Numbered from the stretch's first letter, positions 18,441 to 33,114 are shown. The stretch is 64,000 nt of DNA from Archangium gephyra (GCF_001027285.1 NZ_CP011509.1:11060501-11124500); one strand, 5' to 3'. Notes: a model not told the origin generated them from the sequence alone. Numbers and translations: made by a program.

Positions 18441-18469
18441 ACTCCACTTATCATGATGACGAGTGGAGT
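18441..18469. repeat. Near-perfect 29-bp palindrome, copy B
   Basis: The arms are ACTCCACTTATCAT and ATGACGAGTGGAGT around a central G. The inner core matches copy A. The outer arm bases differ from copy A, but on both sides together, so self-complementarity is kept. This suggests selection on the paired structure or symmetric binding. Confidence 0.8.
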
Positions 18470-18612
18470 CCATGCGCATCGGTTCAGTTCCTCATGCGAG
18501 GTGGCGCGCGACCACGCGATTGAGCCACGTTGGACACAATGCGCAGCAAGAGGAGCACTCGACCCACTCACCTGGGCCGCCGACGTGTCGCGAGCGGGTG
18601 AGCCTCCCCCGC

Positions 18613-19638
18613 TCACGGATCCAGCAGGAGGCACGAGTCGCCGAACTCGTGCCCCAGGTAGCCGTGCGCCTCCGCGAGCACCGTGGCGGCGCGCAGCAGC
18701 TCCGCCGGGGCGAACGCCTGGAGCAGGGTGAAGTGGCTGGTGCCGGGCTCGTGCATGCCGGAGAGCAGCCCGTCCACCACGCGCGGGACGAAGCCCGGTC
18801 CGAGCAGCAGGTCCGTCACCCCCTCCCCCGCTTCCAACCGGCCTCCCGTCTGCGCCGCGCGCCCTTCCAGCGCTCGCACCACCGTGGTGCCCACCGCCAC
18901 CACCCGTCCCCCCGAGGCCCGTGTCGCGTGGATGGCCTCCACCGAGGCGGCGGGCACGTCGAAGCGCTCGGGGCGAGGGAGCGCGGCATCCAGCACGGCG
19001 TCCCCCGTGGAGGACAGCCCCGCGGCATGCGTGAGTGAAGCGAGCCGCACGCCCCGGCGCTTCAAATCCAGCAGCAGTGCCCAGGTGAGGGGCAGTCCCG
19101 CCGAGGGGGTCTCCACCGCCCACGGCCGCGCCGCATAGGCCGTCTGGATGTGCCAGAGCGCGAGCGGACGCTCCACGTGCGCGTACTGCACGGGCCTTCC
19201 GGCGCGGTAGAGCGCGGCCCACAACGCGGCCCCTTGTGCCTCGAAGCTCACCCGCAGCAGGCGCGGGGACGGAGGGAGCACGGCCACCACGCGCGCTCCC
19301 AGCCCCCCGAGCACGAGCCGCTCGCCCGGAGAGACGGGCGGAGGAAGGGGCCGGTCCTCGGTGCGCGTGCGCCAGTCTCCCGCGCCGAAGAGGACGGCGG
19401 TCCACGTGCCCTCCTCCTCACGGGCCACGAGCCGCAGCTCGATGGGAGCGCCCGCCTCCGTATGGCCATGCAGGGCCGCGGGCAGGGTCGCGGCGTCATT
19501 GAGGACGAGCAGATCTCCGGGGCGCAGCATCCGGGGAAGCTCGGCCATGCGGACATCGTCGATACGCCCCGAGCGGGGCGCCACGTGGAGCAGGCGTCCG
19601 GAGTCCGGTTGCTCCCGGGGCCAACGGGCGGCGTTCAT
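18613..19638 (-). CDS. queA: S-adenosylmethionine:tRNA ribosyltransferase-isomerase (QueA-like)
   Basis: Transfers and isomerises the ribosyl part of S-adenosylmethionine onto preQ1 in tRNA, giving epoxyqueuosine. 341 residues, within the family range. Signatures seen: LRPGDLLVLNDAATLPA near the N-terminus, then IQTAYAARPWAVETPSAGLP (usually ...YQTVYA...GSVAAPTAGLHF), LTHAAGL and GTTVVRALEG. The deviations from E. coli QueA (for example VETPSAGLPLT instead of the usual APTAGLHF) mean it belongs to a divergent QueA subgroup, so activity is likely but not certain. Its ATG overlaps the SDR stop codon (ATGA), so the two genes form an operon. Confidence 0.82.
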   Translation of the reverse strand: MNAARWPREQPDSGRLLHVAPRSGRIDDVRMAELPRMLRPGDLLVLNDAATLPAALHGHTEAGAPIELRLVAREEEGTWTAVLFGAGDWRTRTEDRPLPPPVSPGERLVLGGLGARVVAVLPPSPRLLRVSFEAQGAALWAALYRAGRPVQYAHVERPLALWHIQTAYAARPWAVETPSAGLPLTWALLLDLKRRGVRLASLTHAAGLSSTGDAVLDAALPRPERFDVPAASVEAIHATRASGGRVVAVGTTVVRALEGRAAQTGGRLEAGEGVTDLLLGPGFVPRVVDGLLSGMHEPGTSHFTLLQAFAPAELLRAATVLAEAHGYLGHEFGDSCLLLDP

Positions 19639-20387
19639 GCGGCCTCCGGGCGTCCCACCTCGACGCGAGCGGCCTCCACCCGGGCCCCGGACGGATGCGC
19701 GTCCACCGACTCCACGAGCGCCACGAGGCGCGCGGCCACGTCCCGGGGACGCGCGAGGGTGGCGGGGTCCGCCTCGGGAATGGCGTCGCGGTGCATGACG
19801 GTGTCCATCTCCCCGGGGTCGACGTTGAGGAAGCGCACGCCCGTGCCCTCGAGCTCCGCGGCCCAGATGCGCCCCAGGTGCTCCAGCGCCACCTTGGACA
19901 CGCCGTAGGCACCCCAGCGCGGGTAGGCCGAGACGGCCGCATCCGAGGTGACGTGCACCACCACGCCCCCGCCCCGCAGCACCATGGCACCGGCAATGGC
20001 CTTGGTGAGACGGAAGGGTCCCACGAGGTTCACCTCCAGCACCTGCCCCAGGTCCTCACAAGCGGTGTCCAGCAGCAGCGGCAGCGGCGTGGGCCCCAGC
20101 GTGCTCGCGTTGTGCACGAGCACGTCGATGGGACCCACCAGGGCGGAGGCGGCGCCCACCAGCGGGTGGATGGCCTCCTTGTCTCCCACGTCGGCGGCGA
20201 GCGCATGCGCCTCGTAGCCCCGGGCGCGCAACCGGGAGGCCACCGCCTCCATCTCGTCCGCGTTGCGCGAGACGCCCACCACCCGCGCTCCCTTCCGGGC
20301 GAAGGTCTCCATCAACGCCTCGCCGAGCCCGCGGCTCGCCCCCGTCACCAGCACGACCTTTCCTTCGAGCTTCCCTTCGAGCTTCAT
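19635..20387 (-). CDS. Short-chain dehydrogenase/reductase
   Basis: 250 residues of the classical SDR type. The cofactor motif TGASRGLGEAL is near the N-terminus, NAS (HNAST) follows, and the active site is VTSDAAVSAYPRWGAYGVSK with the YxxxK pair. The proline-glycine segment after the active site reads NVDPGEMDT. The substrate is unknown. The ATG at 20387 has AAGGAGGAG upstream and begins MKLEGKLEGKVVLVTGASRG; an upstream in-frame ATG at 20405 lacks such a site. First gene of an operon with queA, divergent from the XRE-cupin regulator, which is the obvious candidate controller. Confidence 0.92.
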   Translation of the reverse strand: MKLEGKLEGKVVLVTGASRGLGEALMETFARKGARVVGVSRNADEMEAVASRLRARGYEAHALAADVGDKEAIHPLVGAASALVGPIDVLVHNASTLGPTPLPLLLDTACEDLGQVLEVNLVGPFRLTKAIAGAMVLRGGGVVVHVTSDAAVSAYPRWGAYGVSKVALEHLGRIWAAELEGTGVRFLNVDPGEMDTVMHRDAIPEADPATLARPRDVAARLVALVESVDAHPSGARVEAARVEVGRPEAA

Positions 20388-20443
20388 CGTGTCTCCTCCT
20401 TGCACAATGAAGTACGCCCGGGCCGCTCATCGGTTGGTGGCCG

Positions 20444-20459
20444 TGCCAATGCATTGGCA
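20444..20459. promoter_or_regulatory. Perfect 16-bp palindrome, candidate operator
   Basis: TGCCAATGCATTGGCA is perfectly self-complementary. It ends 12 bases before the ATG of the XRE-cupin regulator, in the 84-base divergent spacer shared with the SDR-queA operon. This is where a dimeric helix-turn-helix protein would autoregulate and control the divergent genes. Confidence 0.6.
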
Positions 20460-20471
20460 GAATGCCATCCC

Positions 20472-21032
20472 ATGAGCGACGAGGAGCTGGCGGGCTGGCT
20501 GGCGCGCAACATCAAGACGCTCCGGGAAGCACGGGGAGCGACGCAGGCCCAGCTCGCGAAGCTGGCGGGGGTACCCCGGGCGACGTGGGCCAACCTGGAG
20601 TCGGGGGCGAGCAACCCCACGCTGGCCGTGTTGCACCGTGTAGCGTCCACCCTCCAGGTGTCCCTGGAGGAACTGGTGGCGAAGCCCCGGGCCAGTGCCC
20701 GGCACTACCCCCGCGAGAGCCTGGCCGTGCGGCTGAGGGGGCCGGGCTTCGTGCGCAAGCTGCTGCCGGACCCGCTTCCGGGCATGGAGTTCGATCGGAT
20801 GGAGCTGCCACCCGGAGCGCGGCTGACGGGCGTGCCCCACACCCCGGGTACGCGCGAATACCTCGTGTGCGAGTCGGGCAGCATGGCGTTGGTGGCCAGC
20901 GGCGAGCGCTTCCTCCTCGATACAGGAGACGTGGTGGTTTTCCGGGGGGACCAGAAACACTCGTATGAGAACGTAGGACCGAAGGTGGCGGTGGGCTATT
21001 CGGTGGTGCTGCTGGCCCCCTCGCTGCGGTGA
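20472..21032 (+). CDS. XRE-family transcriptional regulator with C-terminal cupin
   Basis: 186 residues. The N-terminal helix-turn-helix (about 8-68) reads LARNIKTLREARGATQAQLA, with WANLESGASNPTLAVLHRVA as recognition region. The C-terminal cupin (about 105-183) has the small beta-barrel pattern LVCESGSMALVASGERFLLD and GDVVVFRGDQKHSYEN. This two-domain design is common in regulators of small-molecule metabolism, where the cupin binds the effector. It lies divergent to the SDR-queA operon, with a perfect palindrome between them. Confidence 0.92.
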   Translation: MSDEELAGWLARNIKTLREARGATQAQLAKLAGVPRATWANLESGASNPTLAVLHRVASTLQVSLEELVAKPRASARHYPRESLAVRLRGPGFVRKLLPDPLPGMEFDRMELPPGARLTGVPHTPGTREYLVCESGSMALVASGERFLLDTGDVVVFRGDQKHSYENVGPKVAVGYSVVLLAPSLR

Positions 21033-21123
21033 CGGTGCCCCCCCGGGCCTAGGTTTCCGGGGCATGTGTGTGCTACGAAACAGCGCGTTCCCGAGCCCAC
21101 ACTCGACGGGGGGGATTGAACGA

Positions 21124-22725
21124 ATGCGGAGCAGATCACTCGCGGCAGTTGCGCTCATCTTCGCCATGGTCTCTGGCTGCACCTGCGGCGGCGGAGACAA
21201 GGACGCGAAGAAGGGCCCGGCGCCCTCCGAGCTGTTGAAGTCCCTGCCCAAGGCGGCCGTCTTCCGGCCCTCCGCGCTGGTGCCCAAGGCCGTGCTGGAC
21301 TCGCCCCGCTCCATGGTGGTGGCGGCCGCCGATGCCCGGGGCACCTGGGACGCCTTCATGCAGACCGCGCCCGGCAAGGCGCTGGTGGAAGGCCGCGCCA
21401 TCGAGCACGTGAGCCTCTCCGCGCAGATGGAGCGGGTCCTCTCGCTCAGCCATGACCTGGCCTCCGCCTCCGAGCACCCGCTCGCCGCGGATCGCCTCGC
21501 CGAGGCCCTCTCCGGCCCGGCCGCCATCGGCGTGGTGGACGGCGACGACGGGGACGCCGAGCTCGTGCTGGTGAAGGAAGTGGATGGCTCCCAGGAGTTC
21601 GTGGTCCGCCTCGCCCTGATGGCCTCCGCCCTGAAGGGTTACGGCGTGAGCACCGAGCCGCACGAGGGCCACCCCCTGCACAAGCTGCGGCGCGGCAACC
21701 GCACCCTGCATGTGGCTGCCTTCCAGAACGTGCTCATCGCCGCCACCGACGAGAAGCTGGCCAAGGCGGCCGTCTCGCTCGCGCTCGGCAAGGGCGGCGA
21801 GTCCGTCGAGTCCATCGCGGGCTACAAGAAGGAGGTGGAGAAGCTGCAGGGCCACCGCCTCGCCGCGCTGATGTCGCTCGAGCCGGACGGCCCGCCCGCG
21901 CTGCTGCTGGGCCTGTCGCAGCTGGTACTCGGGTTGGACGTGGACTCGGGACAGCTTCAGCTCGGCGGCGAGCTCTCCGACTCGCCCGACACCGTGGCGG
22001 CCTTCCGCGCGCTGGCCTACGTACCCAAGGACGCGGTGCTCTTCTCGAGCCTCGGCGCGGCGAACGCCGAGGCCTTCCTCGAGCGGCTCGGCAGCCCGGG
22101 CGGCAACAGCGCCAAGGACATGCGCAAGGCGCTCGTCCTTCCAACGGAGCTGGAGGACGCCCTCACCGACGAGGCCTTCTATGGGCTGCTCGGCGTGACG
22201 GACACGCGCTTCGATCACCTGGTGGGCCTGGGCCTGAAGGATGGCGCCGCCGCGGCCAAGGCCTTCCCCAAGCTGGCGAAGAACTGGCTGGACGAGCCCG
22301 GCAAGAAGGACGTCGCCCCGGGCGTCTCCGCCTTCTGCAACTCCACCGAGGGGCTGTGCCTGGCGCTGACGAAGGACTATCTGCTGGCGGCCACGGACCT
22401 GGAGTCGCTGAAGGCCGCGGTGGAATCGGGGCTCGGCAAGCGCCCCGCGCTCTCGGACGTGAAGGGCTTCCAGCAGGTGGGCAAGAGCGGTGACGTCCGC
22501 TTCCTCACCGCCTACGTCGACACCGCGAAGGCGGCCGACGCCATGCTCACCTTCTTCCGCGCCGTGGGCCAGGGCCAGAGCCAGGGCTTCGACACCGGCG
22601 ACGTGGATGCCAGCGTGGCGCCGCTGTGCGAGGCGATGAAGAAGCTGCCTCCCTATGGCGGTGGGCTCGCCGTGGACGGCACCGTGGTGGCTGGCCAGTT
22701 CCAGCCGCTGCCGGTGCAGCAGTAA
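21124..22725 (+). CDS. Secreted lipoprotein, YfaA/DUF2138-like, first gene of the alpha-2-macroglobulin operon
   Basis: 533 residues. A lipoprotein signal MRSRSLAAVALIFAMVSGC gives lipid-attached Cys19, followed by a Gly/Lys-rich linker. The body has alternating hydrophobic strands and helices with no catalytic motif visible. It is a large secreted protein of unknown function directly preceding DUF1175 and alpha-2-macroglobulin genes. The same order and similar length in E. coli yfaA (DUF2138, about 560 residues) make it the probable counterpart; I infer this from gene order more than from sequence. An in-frame ATG at 21064 exists, but the signal peptide fixes the start at 21124. Confidence 0.75.
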   Translation: MRSRSLAAVALIFAMVSGCTCGGGDKDAKKGPAPSELLKSLPKAAVFRPSALVPKAVLDSPRSMVVAAADARGTWDAFMQTAPGKALVEGRAIEHVSLSAQMERVLSLSHDLASASEHPLAADRLAEALSGPAAIGVVDGDDGDAELVLVKEVDGSQEFVVRLALMASALKGYGVSTEPHEGHPLHKLRRGNRTLHVAAFQNVLIAATDEKLAKAAVSLALGKGGESVESIAGYKKEVEKLQGHRLAALMSLEPDGPPALLLGLSQLVLGLDVDSGQLQLGGELSDSPDTVAAFRALAYVPKDAVLFSSLGAANAEAFLERLGSPGGNSAKDMRKALVLPTELEDALTDEAFYGLLGVTDTRFDHLVGLGLKDGAAAAKAFPKLAKNWLDEPGKKDVAPGVSAFCNSTEGLCLALTKDYLLAATDLESLKAAVESGLGKRPALSDVKGFQQVGKSGDVRFLTAYVDTAKAADAMLTFFRAVGQGQSQGFDTGDVDASVAPLCEAMKKLPPYGGGLAVDGTVVAGQFQPLPVQQ

Positions 22726-28453
<5,728 letters not shown>

Positions 28454-28457
<4 letters not shown>

Positions 28458-29161
28458 ACGCCCGGACCTTGCTGTCGGTGCTGACGTTGTTGCTCTGTGG
28501 TGCGACCTCCGCCTGGGCCAAGGACAAGCCCACGGTGACGCTCGCCACGCCGGCCGGGGGATGGACCTCGAACCGGGTGGCGCGCATCACCGGCACCATC
28601 TCCGACACCTCGCTGCGCGTCGGCACGCTCTCCATCAACGGCACCGAGCGGCCGCTGCCCCTGCGCGGTGGCGCGTTCGACCTCTCGCTCGTGCTGTCGC
28701 CGGGGATGAACGTGATTGAAGCGTCGGCGGCCAACGAGGCGGGCGTGGGCAGCGCCAAGGTGTCGGTGTTCGCCAAGGTGCCGAAGATCGACCTGCGCGT
28801 GGTGCTCTCCTGGGACACCGACGAGACGGACCTCGACCTGCACGTGGTGGAGCCCTCGGGTGAGGAGTCCTGGTACGGGCACAAGGAGACCGCGAGCGGT
28901 GGCTCGCTCGACGTGGACGTGACGACGGGCTACGGGCCGGAGATCTACACCCAGGCCAACTCGCAGGCGGGCACCTATCAGATCCTGGTGGACTACTTCT
29001 CCGACCACGGCAACGCCCAGACGGAGGTGAAGGTGGACGTGCTCATCCACGAGGGCACCGACCGCGAGGAGCGGCACACCTTCCGTCACATGCTGACCCG
29101 CACGGGCGGCAAGTTCGAAGTGGGAACCTTCACGGTGAAGGCCGCCCGGGTCGTGGAGTAA
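28454..29161 (+). CDS. YfaP/DUF2135 secreted protein
   Basis: 235 residues starting at GTG 28454, which overlaps the macroglobulin stop (GTGA). A signal peptide (ARTLLSVLTLLLCGATSAWA) is followed by a carbohydrate-binding-like or Ig-like beta domain (about 24-110). A C-terminal DUF2135 domain begins LRVVLSWDTDETDLDLHVVE and continues with EESWYGHKETASGGSLDVDV and TGYGPEIYT. DUF2135 is the hallmark of E. coli YfaP and typically sits beside bacterial macroglobulins. The role is unknown, presumably extracytoplasmic. Confidence 0.9.
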
Positions 29162-29166
29162 CCCTC

Positions 29167-31167
29167 GTGCCGCTCGGACTGCTGCTGGTGCTCGCCCTGG
29201 CCGGTGGCACGCCCGAGCTGCGCACCCGGCTGGCCGAGCGCGCCGAGGCCCTGCTGCCGGACGAGGATGACGCGGCGGCGGTGATGGACCTGGCCACCGG
29301 CGAGCTGGTGCTGGCCCATCACCCCGCCATCCTCACGCGCGCCTTTCCGCCCGGCAGCGTCCTCAAGCTGGCCACTGCCTACGCGGCGCTCGACACCCAC
29401 CGGCTCCCCGAGGAGCCGCTGCGCTGCACGGGCCGCGCGGAGATTGGAGGCCGGGAGCGGACGTGCTGGCTCCGCCCGGGCCACGGGCGCATCGAGCTGA
29501 CACGGGCGCTCGCGCTCTCCTGCAACCTCTACTTCCACGCGCTGGGAGACGTGCTGGAGGGAGAGGCGCTGCTGCGCGCCCTGCGGGACTTCGGGCTCGG
29601 GAGGCCCACGGGGGCCCTGCCAGGGGAAGAGGGGGGCGTGTTGCCCCAGGCCCTCTCGCGCGAGGACCGGATCCGCGTGGCGGCCGGGGACAGCGAGCGG
29701 GTGCAGACGACGCCCCTTCAGCTCCTCCAGATGGCGGCGGTGGTCGCGGGCCGGGGACAAGCGCGGAGCCTGGGCGAGGTGGGAGGCCGTCAGGGGCCGC
29801 GCCTCGGGAACGTGGCCGCGGTGGAGGTGCTGCGCGAGGCGATGCGGCAGGCGGCGGAGAGCGGCACGCTGGAGGCCACGCGGCTGGGGACGCTGGAAGG
29901 CGCGGGGAAGACGGGCACCGCGCGCTGGGACAAGGGCTGGCACACGCACGGCTGGTTCATCGGGTTCGCGCCCTTTCGCGCGCCGCGCTTCGCGGTGGTG
30001 GCCTTCGCCCGCGAAGGACGCGGAGCCCACCAGGCCGCGCAACCGGGGACGGAGTTGTTGAGCCTCGCGCTCGGGGGTGATGCGCCCAAGGCCACGCCCT
30101 GGGAGCGCCCCCCGGGCCACCTGCGCGTGCGCGTCCTGGAGAAGCTGCGCCCGGTGCGCGCCACGGTGATGACCAACGGGGAGCGGCTGCGCTGCGATGG
30201 GAAGACGCTGGACCTGACGGGGGCCACGGCGGAGATAGATCAGGGGCTGTTGGACCTGGGTCGGCCGGACTGGCGCTGCCGCGAGCTCCACGCGCCGGGC
30301 GAGGGCGTGGTGGTGCGGGTCGGTGCCACCACGCGGCGGTACCGGGGCGCGCTGCGGGCCACGGTGCTGGATGGGCAGATCGCCCTGTTCAACGAGCTGT
30401 CCGTGGAGGAGTACCTCCGGGGCGTGGTGGGCAGCGAGCTGGCCGGAAAGCCCGAGGCGCTCAAGGCACAGGCTGTCGTCTCTCGCACCTACGCCCTCGC
30501 CGGGCGCAACCGGCACGAGAAGGCGGGCTATGACGTGTGCGACCTCACCCACTGCCAGCTCTACCGGGGCCGGCAGGACGAGCGCGCCGAGGTGGACAAG
30601 GCGGTGGAGGCCACACGGGGCAAGGTGCTGCGGGGACGCAATGCCCGTGAGCCCCTGGCGCCGGCCTATTTCCATTCGAGCTGCGGTGGCGCCACGAGCA
30701 CGGCCGCGAGTGTCTTCGGCGCGTCCGAGGCCTCCAGCGCGGTGGAAGACCGGGTGGGCACGTCCGGGCCGCTGTGTGCCGCCTCACCGCACCACCGCTG
30801 GCACTTCGAGGTGTCGCGCGCGGAGCTCGCCCGGGCGCTGGGGATTCCCGCCGAGGGCCCGGCCTTCGAGGTGCTGCGCAAGGACAGCGGAGGCCGGGCG
30901 CTGGAGGTGCGCACGTTCGGCGTGCCGCTGTCGGGCGAGGCCTTTCATGCCCGGGTGGGCCGGGTGCTGGGCTACCAGACGTTGAAGAGCCTCGCGGTGA
31001 GCGCGCGTGAAGCCGGCGGCAAGGTGCGCTTCGAGGGGCGGGGACTCGGCCACGGCGTGGGGCTGTGCCAGTACGGCGCCACGGAGCTGGAGCGGCGCGG
31101 GTACAAGTACGAGAAGATCCTGAAGCACTACTTCCCGGAGCGCACGATTGGCGAGCCCCCTCCTTAG
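29167..31167 (+). CDS. Penicillin-binding transpeptidase-like and SpoIID fusion, in the position of yfaQ
   Basis: 666 residues from GTG 29167. The N-terminal half is a PBP/beta-lactamase fold with all three active-site motifs: S64-V-L-K67, S118-C-N120 and K248-T-G250. The C-terminal half (about 370-660) is a SpoIID/LytB domain with EEYLRGVVGSELAGKPEALK, AQAVVSRTYAL, YFHSSCGG and GLGHGVGLCQYGA. So a predicted cross-link-forming domain is joined to a lytic-transglycosylase-like domain, consistent with cell-wall remodelling. A short hydrophobic N-terminus (LGLLLVLALAGG) suggests export. It follows DUF2135 by five bases and overlaps the next gene by 20 bases. It stands where E. coli has YfaQ (DUF2300); equivalence is by position. 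Confidence 0.85.
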   Translation: MPLGLLLVLALAGGTPELRTRLAERAEALLPDEDDAAAVMDLATGELVLAHHPAILTRAFPPGSVLKLATAYAALDTHRLPEEPLRCTGRAEIGGRERTCWLRPGHGRIELTRALALSCNLYFHALGDVLEGEALLRALRDFGLGRPTGALPGEEGGVLPQALSREDRIRVAAGDSERVQTTPLQLLQMAAVVAGRGQARSLGEVGGRQGPRLGNVAAVEVLREAMRQAAESGTLEATRLGTLEGAGKTGTARWDKGWHTHGWFIGFAPFRAPRFAVVAFAREGRGAHQAAQPGTELLSLALGGDAPKATPWERPPGHLRVRVLEKLRPVRATVMTNGERLRCDGKTLDLTGATAEIDQGLLDLGRPDWRCRELHAPGEGVVVRVGATTRRYRGALRATVLDGQIALFNELSVEEYLRGVVGSELAGKPEALKAQAVVSRTYALAGRNRHEKAGYDVCDLTHCQLYRGRQDERAEVDKAVEATRGKVLRGRNAREPLAPAYFHSSCGGATSTAASVFGASEASSAVEDRVGTSGPLCAASPHHRWHFEVSRAELARALGIPAEGPAFEVLRKDSGGRALEVRTFGVPLSGEAFHARVGRVLGYQTLKSLAVSAREAGGKVRFEGRGLGHGVGLCQYGATELERRGYKYEKILKHYFPERTIGEPPP

Positions 31168-31849
31168 CGTGGTGATGAGCGCGGTGCTGGCGGCCGAGGT
31201 GCAGGTGGGCGCCACGGTGGTGCGGCACGAGGAGGGCGCGGAGGGCGTGGCCACGCGGGTGGCGCGAGCGCTGGAGCGGGCGCGCCAGTCATTGCCGCCC
31301 TTCGTGGGGACGGAGGTGCTGGAGGTGCGGGCGGCGCTGTCCGAGTCGGTGGAGGCGTTCAGCGCGCGCACCGGCCTGCCGCGCACCGCCGCGGCCGGAG
31401 TGGTGGAGGGTGAGGTGCTCTTTCCGCCCGCGCGGGTGGTGGACCGGATGGAGGACCTGGGCGCGCTCACGCGGCATGAGGTGGCGCACCTCGCGCTGGT
31501 CTCCCATGCGGGGCCGGCGCTGCCTCGCTGGTTCGTCGAGGGATTCGCCACGGCGCTGGTGGAGCCGGGGCCCACCGCGAGCGGACCGGAGGACTGCCGG
31601 GCACTCACGGCGGAGCTGCTGGAGGTGCGTCCGGAGGTGCGGGAGCGGGCCTATGCGCGAGCGGCGGCACTCGCGAGGCGGATTGCCCGCGAGGCGGGTG
31701 GAGTGGAAGCGCTGTGGAAGCGGCTCGACTCGAGGCCCGATGCCCGCGCGTTCTGGCGGATGCAGCTGGGAGACAAGACAGTCCGGGAGCACGCCTGCCA
31801 GCCCCTCCCCTCTCCTCGCACTCCGCGCTACCCCGCGTTCCGCCCGTAG
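31148..31849 (+). CDS. Secreted gluzincin-type metallopeptidase
   Basis: 233 residues starting at TTG 31148 inside the end of the previous gene. A short hydrophobic leader (SPLLSVVMSAVLAA) suggests export. The zinc site is TRHEVAHLAL (His110, Glu111, His114), and WFVEGFA 16 residues on gives the third ligand Glu131, the M1/gluzincin arrangement HExxH...WxxEG. No other domain is seen. It is the last gene of the macroglobulin operon. A protease encoded with its own class of inhibitor is notable. Its last 22 bases overlap a convergent gene on the other strand. Confidence 0.8.
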   Translation: MASPLLSVVMSAVLAAEVQVGATVVRHEEGAEGVATRVARALERARQSLPPFVGTEVLEVRAALSESVEAFSARTGLPRTAAAGVVEGEVLFPPARVVDRMEDLGALTRHEVAHLALVSHAGPALPRWFVEGFATALVEPGPTASGPEDCRALTAELLEVRPEVRERAYARAAALARRIAREAGGVEALWKRLDSRPDARAFWRMQLGDKTVREHACQPLPSPRTPRYPAFRP

Positions 31850-32439
31850 AACCACGCGGTGAGCGCGAGCCGGGGACCGTACGCGGGCAGCACCTCGTGC
31901 TCGATGCGCTCGCTGAGGAACACCACGAGCCGATCCAACGTGGGCTCCACGTCCACCGGGCCGCCCTCGGGGTAGATGCGCAGCAGGCCCCCGTGGGCCG
32001 GCACCCAGTCCGGGTTGAGGTAGTAGAGCGCCGTGACGCGCCGGTTGGACTGACCGGGAAAGGCATCGAAGTGGCGCGCGTACCTCGCTCCCTCGCCGGG
32101 ATACCAGGCGAGCTGCAGGTCGAACCGCCCGAGCCCCAGGTACGCCTCCGCCGACAGCGCCTCACCGAGCGCGGCATAGGCCTCGCGCAACCGGCTGATC
32201 GCCGAGCCCCGCTCCTCCTCCTTCACCCAGGTGATGAAGTCGCCGCGGGTGTCCCGGTCCAGCGTGTGGTCCGCGCCCCGGCGGATGCCCGCGGGACGCA
32301 GCTGGCCCGCCTCGACGCGCGCCTTCGCCTCGGCGTGGATGGCTCGGGCCTCCGCCTCTCCGAGGAAGGACGCCCGGGTGAACCAGCCCTGTTCACCGAG
32401 TGATTGGATTTCTTCATCCCGAAGGGACAGCGGGCTCAT
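31828..32439 (-). CDS. 2-oxoglutarate/Fe(II) oxygenase, prolyl 4-hydroxylase type
   Basis: 203 residues of the double-stranded beta-helix dioxygenase fold. The iron ligands are His123 and Asp125 (RHFDAF) and His181 (IEHEVLPA); Arg190 in GPRLALTAWFYG binds 2-oxoglutarate. Many bacterial proteins of this type hydroxylate prolines or other residues in proteins; the substrate here is not predictable. It converges on the macroglobulin operon and overlaps the peptidase gene tail-to-tail by 22 bases. Confidence 0.9.
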   Translation of the reverse strand: MSPLSLRDEEIQSLGEQGWFTRASFLGEAEARAIHAEAKARVEAGQLRPAGIRRGADHTLDRDTRGDFITWVKEEERGSAISRLREAYAALGEALSAEAYLGLGRFDLQLAWYPGEGARYARHFDAFPGQSNRRVTALYYLNPDWVPAHGGLLRIYPEGGPVDVEPTLDRLVVFLSERIEHEVLPAYGPRLALTAWFYGRNAG

Positions 32440-32471
32440 GGCTCGGCGAACCCTACCCCACCCTGGCTAGA

Positions 32472-33101
32472 ATGGGGCCCATGCTGCGCTTCCTCTCGCG
32501 GGTGTTGCTCGTCCTCGTCGCCTTGGCCGCCGGAGCCGTGGGGTCGTTCCTGCTGCTGCGTCCCAAGCCCCCTGCCCTGCCCGATACACCCGCGCTCGTC
32601 ACCCGCGTCCGCGAGGTCGCCCGGCTCGAGACGCTCCAGGTGTCCCTCTACAAGAAGGTCGAGTTCTCCCCCCAGCCCCAGGCCACCGACGCGCTCTGGA
32701 AGGACGTCATCAACTGGGCCCGCTACTCCATCAACACGCCCATGGGCCGCGCCATCGTCTTCGCCGACGTGCACTTCGGCTATGACTTCAGCCGGCTCGA
32801 TGACTCCGCGATGCGCATCCAGGGCACCCGCGTGGACGTGGTGCTGCCTCCAGTGGAGGTCAAGGTGGAGCTCAAGCCCGGCGAGACGGAGATCATCGGC
32901 TCCAACCTCGACAGCGCCCAGACGACCCTCCTGCTGGAGAAGGCCCGCGAGGCCTTCGAGCGCGAGGTGAAGGGCGATGTCCGGTTGAAGGCGCGCGCCC
33001 GGCGCTCGGCGGAGAACACGCTGCGCGTGCTGTTCCTCTCCGCGGGGTTCCGCGAGGTGAACGTGGTGGACGTGCTGCCTCCTCCAGCCACCGCGGGGTA
33101 G
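32472..33101 (+). CDS. DUF4230 family membrane-anchored protein
   Basis: 209 residues. One N-terminal membrane segment (FLSRVLLVLVALAAGAVGSF) is followed by a DUF4230 domain: LVTRVREVARLETLQVSLYK, then GRAIVFADVHFGYDFSRLD and VDVVLPPVEVKVELKPGETE. Family function is unknown. The start could be the ATG at 32472 or the one at 32481. It lies divergent from the 2OG oxygenase gene, with 32 bases between the start codons. Confidence 0.85.
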   Translation: MGPMLRFLSRVLLVLVALAAGAVGSFLLLRPKPPALPDTPALVTRVREVARLETLQVSLYKKVEFSPQPQATDALWKDVINWARYSINTPMGRAIVFADVHFGYDFSRLDDSAMRIQGTRVDVVLPPVEVKVELKPGETEIIGSNLDSAQTTLLLEKAREAFEREVKGDVRLKARARRSAENTLRVLFLSAGFREVNVVDVLPPPATAG

Positions 33102-33114
33102 GAGAACGGGCACG

